A stretch of 46,915 bases of DNA from Oscillospiraceae bacterium (GTDB lineage: Bacteria > Bacillota > Clostridia > Oscillospirales > Ruminococcaceae): contig JAFSEU010000021.1 in NCBI GenBank assembly GCA_017435565.1, forward strand, positions 1-46,915. Direction: 5' to 3'. Under the pieces are notes generated by a model. It had not been told where the DNA came from, did not search any database, and saw only the letters and a program-made list of their open reading frames with translations. The position numbers and the translations under genes were made by a program. Numbering within the stretch: position 1 is the first letter of the stretch; every line of letters starts with the position of its first letter. Positions 25,976 through 36,651 of this stretch are shown here, in pieces.

Positions 25976-26656
25976 ATGATATATCTTCTTGAGGACGACA
26001 ACAGTATAAGAAAGCTTGTTTCGTATACGTTGAATAATAATGGAATGGAATCGAAGGATTTTGCCGTTCCGTCCGAATTCTGGGCTGCTATGAAAGAAAA
26101 TACGCCCGGTCTGATTCTTCTTGATATAATGCTTCCTGAAGAGGACGGTCTTTCAATTTTGTCCAAGCTGAGGAAAAATCCTGATACCGCAAGGATTCCC
26201 GTAATTATGCTGACGGCCAAGGCCACTGAGTTTGATAAGGTAATAGGTCTTGATACCGGTGCTGATGATTATATTGCAAAGCCCTTCGGAATGATGGAGC
26301 TTATCTCACGTATCAAGGCAGTTTTGCGCCGTACCAATGAAACGGAGAGCTTTAAGGAATATCAGGTCGGCTCAATATACGTCTGTCCGTCAAAGCATAT
26401 CGTAAAGGTTAATGGATTGACAGTTTCTCTTTCTTTGAAAGAATTCAATTTGCTGTGCCTTCTGGTAGAAAAAAACGGTTGTGTTGTCAACAGAGATGAA
26501 ATACTCAATGCCGTGTGGGGATATTCCTTCGACGGAGAAAACAGAACGGTTGACGTACATATAAGAAAGCTGCGCCAAAAGCTTGGAGATGCCGGTAACT
26601 GCATTGAAACCGTCAAAGGCGTTGGCTATAAAATCGGAGTAAGCGGAAATGTATAA
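25976..26656 (+). CDS. phoP: response regulator, PhoP/PhoB-like (OmpR family)
   Basis: 226 residues. An N-terminal receiver has acidic E6, D7, D8 and phospho-acceptor D50 in ILLDIMLP, with MLTAK and the KPF lysine later. A C-terminal winged helix (about 130-225) carries LSLKEFNLLCLLVEKNG and NRTVDVHIRKLRQKLGD. It overlaps the kinase gene by 8 bases, showing one operon. Its assignment to phosphate rests on the upstream transporter with a PhoU domain and PHO-box-like repeats; the protein sequence itself fits any OmpR-type regulator. RBS AAAGGCG. Confidence 0.88.
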   Translation: MIYLLEDDNSIRKLVSYTLNNNGMESKDFAVPSEFWAAMKENTPGLILLDIMLPEEDGLSILSKLRKNPDTARIPVIMLTAKATEFDKVIGLDTGADDYIAKPFGMMELISRIKAVLRRTNETESFKEYQVGSIYVCPSKHIVKVNGLTVSLSLKEFNLLCLLVEKNGCVVNRDEILNAVWGYSFDGENRTVDVHIRKLRQKLGDAGNCIETVKGVGYKIGVSGNV

Positions 26657-27977
26657 ATCGATTCGCAATTATATCAGAATTGTATCGATAACCGTACTGC
26701 TTATCTGCGTTTTTGTAATTGGACTTTTCTCTGTTTATATCTTTGCGGAGCATCGTTTAATGGTTGTGCTTTGCGTAGTTCTGATGGCACTGCTGTCGGT
26801 TCCTGTTTCCTTTGTAATGTCCGTTGTGCTGGCGCATAGGGTTACGGACAGGATTCTTGAGTATAATCTTGATAATCTTGATACTGATACGATATATGAT
26901 GAGCTAAAGCCAATGGCGTCAAAATTTGTACGTCTTGAAAAAACTGTTGAGAGGCAGCAGAGCGACGCTTTTGAGCGTCAGGAGGAATTCAGGACTCTTA
27001 CCGAAAGTATGAGCGAGGGAATTCTTATAATTGACCGTGATATGAAGCCCTTGATGTGCAACCCGATTGCGATGAGGCTTTTAGAGTACAAATTTGCTGA
27101 GGATGCCATTGATGAGCCACGCTCAATTATAATGAAATCCGTAAAATCGGCGTTTAAGGGAAAGCACACCGAAAGCAAAATACATTTTGAAAGCAGGGTA
27201 TATCATCTCACGGCAAATCCGGTTTTGCAGAATAATGAAGTGATCGGCGTTGCCGTAATTATTATTGATGAAACCGAGCTTGATGCAATCGACCGTATGC
27301 GAAGGGAATTTACTGCCAATGTTTCACACGAGCTGAAAACACCGCTTACGTCAATTTCGGGTTTTGCGGAGCTAATGGCAAACGGAATGGTAAAAGCAGA
27401 GGATGTGAGCGATTTTTCAACGAATATCTATAATGAAGCTCAGCGTCTGATAGTGCTTGTCAATGATATTATAAGGCTTTCGCAGATTGAAGATGATTCG
27501 CATTTGTATGAAACATCACAAATCGATTTGTACAATGTGGCACACGATGTTATCTTAAGATTAGAGGGCGCAGCCGCAAGACGTGAGGTCACGCTTGAGC
27601 TTGAGGGCGAAAGTACAGTTATCGAGGGCGTTGAGCAGATTGTTTTTGAAATGATGCGTAATCTCTGCGACAACGCAATTAAATATAACCGTATAGGCGG
27701 AAATGTAATAATATCAGTCGGAATATCTGAAGGCAAAAGGATGTTTTCTGTTTGCGATACGGGCATCGGCATTCCCGCTGAGCACCAACCGAGAATTTTT
27801 GAAAGGTTTTATCGTGTGGATAAAAGCCATTCAAAAGAAATCGGGGGAACGGGTCTTGGTCTTTCAATTGTAAAGCATGGCGCCGAATATCATAATGCAA
27901 TGGTTTTGCTTGAAAGTGAAGAGGAAAAGGGAACGAAAATTACAGTTGTTTTTGACAAATCCGATGATGATAAATAA
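26649..27977 (+). CDS. phoR: sensor histidine kinase, PhoR-like
   Basis: 442 residues. Two membrane segments (about 11-33 and 37-62) are separated by only a few residues, so there is almost no extracellular sensor, as in PhoR proteins that read transport state through PhoU. A PAS domain (about 110-215) precedes the HisKA region with H227 in ANVSHELKTPLTSI. The ATPase domain has the N box NLCDNAIKYN, then CDTGIGIP and GGTGLGLSIVKH. It starts inside the 3' end of the regulator gene. A bidirectional terminator follows directly. Confidence 0.9.
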   Translation: MYKSIRNYIRIVSITVLLICVFVIGLFSVYIFAEHRLMVVLCVVLMALLSVPVSFVMSVVLAHRVTDRILEYNLDNLDTDTIYDELKPMASKFVRLEKTVERQQSDAFERQEEFRTLTESMSEGILIIDRDMKPLMCNPIAMRLLEYKFAEDAIDEPRSIIMKSVKSAFKGKHTESKIHFESRVYHLTANPVLQNNEVIGVAVIIIDETELDAIDRMRREFTANVSHELKTPLTSISGFAELMANGMVKAEDVSDFSTNIYNEAQRLIVLVNDIIRLSQIEDDSHLYETSQIDLYNVAHDVILRLEGAAARREVTLELEGESTVIEGVEQIVFEMMRNLCDNAIKYNRIGGNVIISVGISEGKRMFSVCDTGIGIPAEHQPRIFERFYRVDKSHSKEIGGTGLGLSIVKHGAEYHNAMVLLESEEEKGTKITVVFDKSDDDK

Positions 27978-28017
27978 AAAAACAGATGTCAGGTTCTGAA
28001 ACTTGACATCTGTTTTT
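27972..28017. terminator. bidirectional intrinsic terminator
   Basis: AACAGATGTCA..GTT / AAC.TGACATCTGTT stem, A-run on the left, T-run on the right. It separates the convergent phoR and groEL genes. Confidence 0.88.
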
Positions 28018-28035
28018 GCTTTATTTATGCGGATT

Positions 28036-29676
<1,641 letters not shown>

Positions 29677-29730
29677 TCATAAATTCTTTCAAAATTTCTT
29701 CTTATTTAAAAATTTAAACTTAATCCGCAA

Positions 29731-30100
<370 letters not shown>

Positions 30101-30241
30101 GCCTTTTATGGCAAATATCTCATTTTTGTATATTTGCACAATTTTTTGCGTTTTCACACACTGATTTTTCACACTAACTGTTTCGGCTTTTTTTCGATTG
30201 AACGACGGCACAGGAAAAAATATGCGAAAAATCATATAAAA
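30101..30241. other. intergenic region between groES and the response-regulator operon
   Basis: No gene is visible. The only repeat is TTTTCACAC at 30151-30159 and 30166-30174, spaced 15 bases apart, which might be a weak operator. The rest is A/T-rich sequence. Confidence 0.4.
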
Positions 30242-30270
30242 TTGACAAATACAAAAAATGTCTATAAAAT
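30242..30270 (+). promoter_or_regulatory. promoter for the response regulator / kinase / HtrA operon
   Basis: TTGACA (30242-30247), 17-base spacer, TAAAAT (30265-30270). It leaves an unusually A/T-rich leader of about 120 bases before the ATG at 30401, in which I see no stable fold or leader peptide. Confidence 0.75.
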
Positions 30271-30400
30271 ATTAACTTGCTATTACTGGAGAGATAGTAA
30301 ATAATAATATATAATAATATAAATGGAATTTTAATAAAGTTTTTATATTTTTAATTTTTATCAATTTTATTAAACTGCGAAATTGAGGAGGACGTAAATT

Positions 30401-31099
30401 ATGTCATTGGGTAAGGTATTGATTGTTGATGACGATAAGAATATCTGCGATTTGCTCAGACTTTATCTTGAAAAGGAAGGCTATGGTGTAATTCTTTCGC
30501 ACGACGGCGAAGAGGCAATTGTCAAGTTCAGCGCTCTCAAGCCGGATATAGTTCTTCTCGATATTATGCTTCCCAGTCTTGACGGTTGGCAGGTATGCCG
30601 TGAAATCAGAAAGAAGTCCAATGTTCCGATTATTATGGTAACTGCCAAGAGTGAAACTTTTGACAAGGTTCTCGGTCTTGAGCTTGGTGCTGATGACTAT
30701 ATCGTAAAGCCTTTTGACACAAAGGAAGTTGTTGCGAGAATCAAGGCTGTATACAGAAGAATGGGTCAGTCCAATTCCGACAATGAGGTTAAGGAAGTCA
30801 AATATGAAAAGCTCAGCGTAAATATGACAAGATATGAGCTTAAGGTTGACGGAAAGGTTATGGATACGCCTCCTAAGGAGCTTGAGCTTTTGTTCTACCT
30901 TGCGTCCAATCCCAACAGGGTATATACCCGTGATCAGCTTCTTGACGAGGTATGGGGATTTGAATATTATGGCGATTCAAGAACTATCGACGTCCACATC
31001 AAGCGACTTCGTGAAAAGCTTGAGGGTGTTTCCGAAAAGTGGGCGCTCAAGACTGTCTGGGGTGTCGGCTATAAGTTCGAGGTAATTGAAGACGAATAA
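30401..31099 (+). CDS. OmpR-family response regulator
   Basis: 232 residues. The receiver has D10-D12, phospho-acceptor D54 in IVLLDIMLP, MVTAK and KPFDTKE. The C-terminal winged helix has PPKELELLFYLASNPNR and YGDSRTIDVHIKRLREKL. RBS GAGGAGG. It precedes a histidine kinase and an HtrA protease, the arrangement of CssRS-type systems that answer secretion or envelope stress; that role is inferred from context. A terminator-like hairpin lies between it and the kinase gene, so regulator and kinase may be made in unequal amounts. Confidence 0.9.
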   Translation: MSLGKVLIVDDDKNICDLLRLYLEKEGYGVILSHDGEEAIVKFSALKPDIVLLDIMLPSLDGWQVCREIRKKSNVPIIMVTAKSETFDKVLGLELGADDYIVKPFDTKEVVARIKAVYRRMGQSNSDNEVKEVKYEKLSVNMTRYELKVDGKVMDTPPKELELLFYLASNPNRVYTRDQLLDEVWGFEYYGDSRTIDVHIKRLREKLEGVSEKWALKTVWGVGYKFEVIEDE

Positions 31100-31117
31100 T
31101 CTCGTTTTATGTATTTT

Positions 31118-31155
31118 AAGGGACGGCACATTTTATGATGCAGTCCCTTTTTGTT
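31118..31155 (+). terminator. hairpin between regulator and kinase genes
   Basis: AAGGGAC.GCA / TGC.GTCCCTT stem with T-run (TTTTTGTTTT), 44 bases before the kinase start. No clear promoter follows, so it is probably a partial terminator inside the operon. Confidence 0.75.
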
Positions 31156-31198
31156 TTGCGTCAATAAATTGTATGTAAATCAGGAGCTTACAATATTT

Positions 31199-32653
31199 AT
31201 GAAAAAAAAATCAAATGCATTCAAGAATGACAGTATTTTCAGATTTTATATATTCCTGTTTTCGCTTTTTGTGCTTCTCAGCATAATTATGATCGGAGCA
31301 GTTATGCTCTCTGTTTCAAAACGATATTATGAAGCTGAAGTCGGTGAGATTTTTAAAAACCATACTCAAGCGCTGATTGGTGTTGTAAAGCCCGATTCCA
31401 TTGAGGATGATGAAACAATTACAAATGTTTTTGAATATGACGCAAATCATTATGATATGAGAGCGCTTGTTTTTGATGAAAACGGCAAAGTGCTTCTTGC
31501 GCATAACAGCGCATCAAGCTTTCTCGGCTGCAGCCTTAATGCGCAGTTTCTTCCGCAAAACGAAATCAACGGCACCTTTTACGTTGATGACCTGAATGGC
31601 TTTTTCGATGAGGATTTATGCAGTTATATTCAAAAGTTTTATTTTGAAAGCGATACTGAAAATCCCTATTATCTGATGCTTTACGGCAGTCGTGACCGAA
31701 TTACTGATTTCAATACAATGCTGTATCTTGTTTATACGGCGTCTTCAATGTTCATTCTTTTGTTCTTCCTTTTTGTTTCGCTTAATCTTGTGCGAAAGAT
31801 AGTAAAGCCGATGAATGAGATTACCGATACCGCAAGGCAGTATTCACAGGGCGATTTTTCAATTCGTATCAGTCACAATGACGGATTCGGAGAAATAGGT
31901 GAGCTTTCGAGGGTACTTAACGAAATGGCTGATTCAATTGACAGAAATGAAAAAAGCCGCCTTGCTTTTATTGCAAATGTTTCACATGAGCTTCGCACGC
32001 CGATGACGTCAATCGGCGGGTTTGTTGACGCTATCTTAAGCGGAACCATTCCTCCTGAGCAGCAGGAGCATTATCTCAAAATCGTTTCGGAAGAAATTAA
32101 CCGTTTGTCCCGTCTTGTGCGCTCAATGCTTTATCTTTCAAAATACGAATCAAATGAGATGGAAATAAACTGTGCCGAATTTGAGCTTCGTGATTTGATT
32201 ATAAAAACATTGTTCCTGTTTGAAAATCAGCTCAACCGAAAGAATGTCGATGTTGAAGGACTTGATTTTGAAAAGGTGACATTGTATGCTGATAAGGACC
32301 TGATACAGCAGGTGATTTACAATCTTGTTGAAAACGCTGTAAAGTTCATAGATGAAGGTGGCGTGCTCTCGTTTGACGTTCAAAGAAGCGGCAAAAATGT
32401 GAATATCGCCATCAGAAATACGGGCGAGGGCATTAAGCAAGAGGATTTAAGCAGGATTTTTGAAAAATTCTATAAGACGGACGCTTCAAGAGGAAAGGAT
32501 AAAACCGGCGTCGGACTCGGTTTGTCGATTGTTCGTTCAATAATAGCGCTGCATAAGGGAACGATAAATGTATCTTCCGAATTCGGCGAATATACACAGT
32601 TTGATATAAATATTCCGATTACACAGAAAGAACGAAAGGAAAATAAGGCATGA
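31199..32653 (+). CDS. sensor histidine kinase with extracellular sensor domain
   Basis: 484 residues from the ATG at 31199 (CAGGAG upstream). A first membrane segment (about 16-38), an extracellular region of about 135 residues (40-175), a second membrane segment (about 176-197) and a HAMP domain (about 198-250) precede HisKA with H263 in ANVSHELRTPMTSI. The ATPase domain includes NLVENAVKF and GVGLGLSIVRSI. The signal is unknown. The stop overlaps the HtrA start (ATGA), so kinase and protease are translationally coupled. Confidence 0.92.
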   Translation: MKKKSNAFKNDSIFRFYIFLFSLFVLLSIIMIGAVMLSVSKRYYEAEVGEIFKNHTQALIGVVKPDSIEDDETITNVFEYDANHYDMRALVFDENGKVLLAHNSASSFLGCSLNAQFLPQNEINGTFYVDDLNGFFDEDLCSYIQKFYFESDTENPYYLMLYGSRDRITDFNTMLYLVYTASSMFILLFFLFVSLNLVRKIVKPMNEITDTARQYSQGDFSIRISHNDGFGEIGELSRVLNEMADSIDRNEKSRLAFIANVSHELRTPMTSIGGFVDAILSGTIPPEQQEHYLKIVSEEINRLSRLVRSMLYLSKYESNEMEINCAEFELRDLIIKTLFLFENQLNRKNVDVEGLDFEKVTLYADKDLIQQVIYNLVENAVKFIDEGGVLSFDVQRSGKNVNIAIRNTGEGIKQEDLSRIFEKFYKTDASRGKDKTGVGLGLSIVRSIIALHKGTINVSSEFGEYTQFDINIPITQKERKENKA

Positions 32654-34068
32654 CAGACAATCAGAAAGATACAGAACGATTCGGGGCTGACGCTCAGGCA
32701 TATAACGACGGCTTTACTCAGCCTTCGGCATTGACCGATGATTTGCCGACGAATACTGCGGCGAATGCAAAGCAACCATTTACGGGCAATTGGCAGAACT
32801 ATTCAACACCCACAAACCATCTGCAGGCGCCGTATCCGAATATGCAGTATAATCAGACACCGAATTATAATCCGCCTTTGCCTAAGGATAAGGTGAGACC
32901 TGACGGTGTGCTGTATGGCGCTGATGAGGTTTACGATGCACCTAAGACTGAAGGTATTAAGCATTCTGCCGTTTATCTCTGCATTATTTTAATAGTTTTT
33001 GCCGCATTTGTTATGGGAATTTTTGCGCTCGGGTATTTCGGAGTGATAAAGCCTGACAGTGCTCAAACCTTTACCTCGCTTGCCGCAAGGCCCGAGAGCG
33101 ACGAAAAATATACCATTGAACAAATCGGTCAATATGTCAGACCTGCAATTGTCGATGTATATTGCTTTGCCGAGAGTGTTTCGGATGACGAAATCGATTC
33201 GTCGCTTGCTTATGCAAGCGGTTCGGGAATCATTATTTCCGATGATGGTTATATTGTGACAAATCAGCACGTCATAAGCGGTGCGGTGCAGATTGAAGTC
33301 GTTGTTTATGATGAAGCTCTGCAGGATGATGAATTCAGAAGCTATACTGCGACGGTTGTCGGATATGACGCAAAGACCGACCTGGCAGTTATCAGAATAA
33401 ACGCTTCAAACCTTACAGCGGCTGAACTGGGTGATGCATCTGAGGCTGTTTTAGGCGAACAGGTTGTTGCAATCGGAAATCCCAGCGGATATTCGGGAAC
33501 ACTTACAACGGGAATTATTTCCGGACTGAACAGAAGCATTCGTACTGAGGCTACGGGATATCATATGACCTGCATACAGACCGACGCTCCCATAAGCCCG
33601 GGAAATTCAGGAGGTGCGCTCGTTAATATGTACGGACAGGTGATTGGTATTACATCTTCAAAAATTGCTGATACCACCGTTGAAGGAATCGGCTTTGCGA
33701 TTACCATAAACGAAGCCAAACCCATTATTGACGACATCATAAATTATGGCTATGTACGAGGAAGATATCGTATCGGCATTGATTTTTATGATGGATATTA
33801 TAACGAAACTTATGCTGTTGAAGGCGTTCTGATTGCGGGAATCCGTGAGGATTCCGATGTATATAACACCGAGCTTAAAATAGGTGATGTTATTACTGAA
33901 ATGAATGGTGTAAAGGTCAGCAATTATGATGACATTACCGAAGCGCTTGAAGGCTGTGTTGCGGGTGATAAAGTGAAGGCAAAGGTTTTCAGACTTAACG
34001 AAGACACGAGCGTTGAAGAATTTGAAATTGAGTTTGAGCTTATTGAGGACAGGTCAGGGGATTATTAA
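32650..34068 (+). CDS. HtrA/DegP-type serine protease with PDZ domain
   Basis: 472 residues. A long, disordered, Asn/Pro/Gln-rich cytoplasmic part (1-107) precedes one membrane segment (about 108-132). The extracellular trypsin-like domain shows the triad H207 (TNQHVI), D244 (KTDLAVI) and S320 (GNSGGAL). One C-terminal PDZ domain (about 385-465) contains IREDSDVYNTELKIGDVI. HtrA proteases degrade or refold damaged proteins outside the membrane. It is coupled to the kinase upstream, so it is probably both the output and part of the stress circuit. Confidence 0.93.
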   Translation: MTDNQKDTERFGADAQAYNDGFTQPSALTDDLPTNTAANAKQPFTGNWQNYSTPTNHLQAPYPNMQYNQTPNYNPPLPKDKVRPDGVLYGADEVYDAPKTEGIKHSAVYLCIILIVFAAFVMGIFALGYFGVIKPDSAQTFTSLAARPESDEKYTIEQIGQYVRPAIVDVYCFAESVSDDEIDSSLAYASGSGIIISDDGYIVTNQHVISGAVQIEVVVYDEALQDDEFRSYTATVVGYDAKTDLAVIRINASNLTAAELGDASEAVLGEQVVAIGNPSGYSGTLTTGIISGLNRSIRTEATGYHMTCIQTDAPISPGNSGGALVNMYGQVIGITSSKIADTTVEGIGFAITINEAKPIIDDIINYGYVRGRYRIGIDFYDGYYNETYAVEGVLIAGIREDSDVYNTELKIGDVITEMNGVKVSNYDDITEALEGCVAGDKVKAKVFRLNEDTSVEEFEIEFELIEDRSGDY

Positions 34069-34095
34069 GGATTTCTGATATCTTTGTTATATTGA

Positions 34096-34173
34096 CTTAG
34101 CGGCAATTACAATCTTGAGGTCTATCTTGACAGGGAATACGGTGAAATCTGGGTTCCGGTGAAAAACAGATAA
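34096..34173 (+). pseudogene. possible gene remnant downstream of htrA
   Basis: A 25-codon open stretch ending in TAA reads like protein (GNYNLEVYLDREYGEIWVPV within it), with alternating charged and hydrophobic residues. It has no start codon or ribosome site and lies in the same frame as htrA, after two stop codons. It may be the last piece of a decayed gene, or chance. Confidence is low because the stretch is short. Confidence 0.3.
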
Positions 34174-34195
34174 AGTTTTAGTGATATTCATATAT

Positions 34196-34233
34196 TAAAA
34201 ACAGGCGTATGCAAAAAGCATACGCCTGTTTTT
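34196..34233. terminator. bidirectional intrinsic terminator
   Basis: Perfect stem AACAGGCGTATGC / GCATACGCCTGTT around AAAAA, flanked by A-run and T-run. It ends the htrA operon and the convergent GH5 gene. Confidence 0.92.
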
Positions 34234-34284
34234 CGATTCGTTGAAAAGCAATTGTCATTAAAAATTTGGAATGAGCTGCTGTAT

Positions 34285-35442
34285 TTATTGCGGGGAGATT
34301 TCGTCCGTATGTGCTTCATAGAGGGGGAGCGAGCCTTCAATCATCTGCTCGTAGTTTCCGCAGTCGTCAACACCGTTTGAAGTCCACACAAGAATTCCGT
34401 CCCAGCCATTATCATAAGCGCCCTGATATTTTTCAAGCGCACCGCTTTGTTCGTCGGAAACGGCGCATTCACCGATTACACTCGGGCGGTCGTTATCAAG
34501 ACCGAAGCTCTCGGGCGAATTTTCATATGCGGTGCCGTACCATTGTGACTGCCAGCTGTAATAATGTGTTGAATAAAAGTCAAGATAGCCAAGCTCGTTT
34601 TCCGATTCTTGAATCAGCAGCTCGTCGCAGACCATATTTCCGCTGCGTGAATCTGAATTGTATTTAATCGTAGCAATGCCGACTGTTACAAGAACGTCGG
34701 TATTTTCGTGAATGGCGGCGGCACCTCTGCCAAAATAGCTTGCCATATATTCCCATCCAATTCTGCCGCATTCTTCGTTTTCGTAAACCCAGTCAGGCTC
34801 ATTCATAAGGTCGATGCTCCAAAGGTAGGGGTTGGAGTCATATCGCTCAGCAAACGGTTGAATATAACCATCTACAAAGCTATCGATATTTTCGTCGCTC
34901 ATTATCATATTGCGCCAGCAGGAATAGTTTCTGTTGGTATCCTTAAAATGGTCGAACGACAGCATAGTTGCCATTATGTATATACCGTGCTTTTTGGCAA
35001 TTTCAAAAAGTGCGTCGCAATCGCTCCAGTGGTCGTCCGTTACTTCTTTAAAACTGCCGTCAGTGTTGAGCTTTACGCCGATCATATCACTGCAGTTAAA
35101 CCAGATTCTGCAGGAATTGATACCTGCTTCCTTCAAATCGGCAAAGTGCTCGTCCCAGAATGCTTCGTCAAAATCGCCGCCGAAGTCATTCCAGTTATCC
35201 CAAGGGGTGTTTGCTCCATTGAACCAGATTTTGCTTCCGTTACGGTAAAAATCCGTTCCGTCAATTGAAACGGTCAATTCTTCAACCTGCTGTGCGGTAA
35301 GCTCGACAGCAGCTTCGGAAGATGCTGAAGAAGAATCGGAGGGTGCGGAGCTTTCCTCATCGCCGCAAGCACACAAATTTGCAGCCATAACTGCTGCTAA
35401 AGTAAGTGCTGAGGCTTTTTTGATAAAGTTTAATAATTTCAT
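34285..35442 (-). CDS. GH5-like glycoside hydrolase, lipoprotein
   Basis: 385 residues. A signal peptide ends at C26 (LCAC), followed by a Ser/Glu-rich linker (27-55) and a (beta/alpha)8 glycosidase domain. The acid/base is likely E215 in LMNEPD and the nucleophile E325 in VIGECAVSD. IWFNGANTPW near the start and STHYYSWQ before the nucleophile fit GH5 enzymes of the mannanase-like subfamilies; the true substrate cannot be read from the sequence. As a lipoprotein it would act on oligosaccharides at the outer face of the membrane. It lacks a dockerin. The gene stands alone behind its own promoter. Confidence 0.85.
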   Translation of the reverse strand: MKLLNFIKKASALTLAAVMAANLCACGDEESSAPSDSSSASSEAAVELTAQQVEELTVSIDGTDFYRNGSKIWFNGANTPWDNWNDFGGDFDEAFWDEHFADLKEAGINSCRIWFNCSDMIGVKLNTDGSFKEVTDDHWSDCDALFEIAKKHGIYIMATMLSFDHFKDTNRNYSCWRNMIMSDENIDSFVDGYIQPFAERYDSNPYLWSIDLMNEPDWVYENEECGRIGWEYMASYFGRGAAAIHENTDVLVTVGIATIKYNSDSRSGNMVCDELLIQESENELGYLDFYSTHYYSWQSQWYGTAYENSPESFGLDNDRPSVIGECAVSDEQSGALEKYQGAYDNGWDGILVWTSNGVDDCGNYEQMIEGSLPLYEAHTDEISPQ

Positions 35443-35520
35443 TTAAAATTCCGGCTTGTTCCGAATGTGTTTGCGGAAAAAACCGTAATCTCCTTTCTCT
35501 TAAATATCAATGCATTGTAT

Positions 35521-35549
35521 ATGATATCATATAATCAGCAGCATTTCAA
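35521..35549 (-). promoter_or_regulatory. promoter for the GH5 lipoprotein gene
   Basis: Minus strand TTGAAA (35549-35544), 17-base spacer, TATCAT (35526-35521). The leader would be about 70 bases and contains an AAAGGAG with no start codon after it. Confidence 0.6.
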
Positions 35550-35590
35550 GTCGATTATGAAATTTAACAAATATTTTTTATAAAAATGTG

Positions 35591-35619
35591 TTGACAAAAT
35601 CAAATGGATGTGATATAAT
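35591..35619 (+). promoter_or_regulatory. consensus extended -10 promoter for the LRR lipoprotein gene
   Basis: TTGACA (35591-35596), 17-base spacer, TATAAT (35614-35619) with TGA just before the -10. Confidence 0.85.
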
Positions 35620-35667
35620 ATCTAAACGTGAGCAAGAGAAATATGCATTGTGTTTTGAGGAGTTGTT

Positions 35668-36468
35668 ATGATAAAGACACGTTTTTTAAGTGTATTCTTA
35701 TCCGTGATACTTCTCTCATCTATGCTTGTTTCGTGTGACTCTGACAATAACGGCGGTCTTGTCAACAACAGCATCATTGCTTCTGACGGTACCGTGATTG
35801 ATGTTGACAGCGTTCCTGTTGCCCCGGCTGAGGATTTTGAATATACCATAAGTGATTCAAAGGTTTTCATAACCGGCTATAAGGGTGAGGCAACAGAGGT
35901 TTCGATTCCTTCTGAAATTGAGGGGATGCAGGTTGCATCGGTTCTTTCGTCGGCTTTTTTTGCAGATGAGGATTTATACGCTGTGATTATTCCCGAAGGT
36001 GTTACTTCCGTTAAGGATGATGCTTTCTATGGATGTACTTCGCTTGAATTTGTTCAGCTTCCCACGTCGCTTGTTTCACTCGGTGAAAGTGTTTTTGCAA
36101 ATTGCACTTCACTTGAATCGCTTGTTCTTCCGAATCGTATAACTGAGATTCCTAACCGTTGCTTTTACGGTTGTAGTGTTCTCAATAGCGTAACAATGGG
36201 TTCTTCAGTTACAAAAATCGGTGATTATGCCTTTGCATCGTGCAACGCGATTTATGGTATGACATTATCGTCTTCAGTCGAATCGATTGGTGAATTTGCA
36301 TTTTATTCCTGCGCTGATTTGAATGTTATGGAATTTACAGGAAATACTGTTTTTGAAAAAACAACGTTTCTTCAATCAGAATCGCTTACGCTTTATGTTG
36401 AAAGCGGAACAGTTCCCCATGCGCTTGCTCAGGAATACAGCTTGACATATATGGTCAAGGAAAAATGA
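35668..36468 (+). CDS. BspA-like leucine-rich-repeat lipoprotein (short)
   Basis: 266 residues. A lipoprotein signal ends at C23 (MLVSC). After a linker, about six LRR_5 repeats (from residue 75) appear, such as AFYGCTSLEFVQLP, VFANCTSLESLVLP and AFYSCADLNVMEF. It is half the size of the LRR protein at 17467-19050 and lies divergent from the GH5 gene. RBS GAGGAG. Such proteins are numerous in gut Firmicutes and probably bind surfaces or other proteins. Confidence 0.88.
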   Translation: MIKTRFLSVFLSVILLSSMLVSCDSDNNGGLVNNSIIASDGTVIDVDSVPVAPAEDFEYTISDSKVFITGYKGEATEVSIPSEIEGMQVASVLSSAFFADEDLYAVIIPEGVTSVKDDAFYGCTSLEFVQLPTSLVSLGESVFANCTSLESLVLPNRITEIPNRCFYGCSVLNSVTMGSSVTKIGDYAFASCNAIYGMTLSSSVESIGEFAFYSCADLNVMEFTGNTVFEKTTFLQSESLTLYVESGTVPHALAQEYSLTYMVKEK

Positions 36469-36496
36469 TATGAATGGCTTTGCCGTTGATATAAAT

Positions 36497-36573
36497 GTGC
36501 CCGTAGCTCAGCCGGATAGAGTGACTGGCTACGAACCAGTAGGTCAGGGGTTCGAATCCCTTCGGGCACGCCA
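36497..36573 (+). tRNA. tRNA-Arg (anticodon ACG)
   Basis: Complete cloverleaf with acceptor stem GTGCCCG/CGGGCAC, anticodon stem ACTGG/CCAGT around loop CTACGAA (anticodon ACG, read ICG after editing) and T arm GGTTCGAATCC. The CCA end is encoded. It reads CGU, CGC and CGA codons. A terminator follows at once. Confidence 0.96.
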
Positions 36574-36606
36574 GAAAAAAGCATCGACTTTGTCGGTGCT
36601 TTTTTC
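36574..36606 (+). terminator. intrinsic terminator of tRNA-Arg
   Basis: AAAAAGCATCGAC / GTCGGTGCTTTTT hairpin with T-run, directly after the CCA end. Confidence 0.85.
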
Positions 36607-36651
36607 AATGACATATATCAATTTTCTATATTTTTGTAAGGAACAATTTTT

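Noticed and set aside
36497..36573. tRNA-Arg as integration site of a mobile element
   Set aside because: No integrase gene and no repeat of the tRNA 3' end appear in the window.
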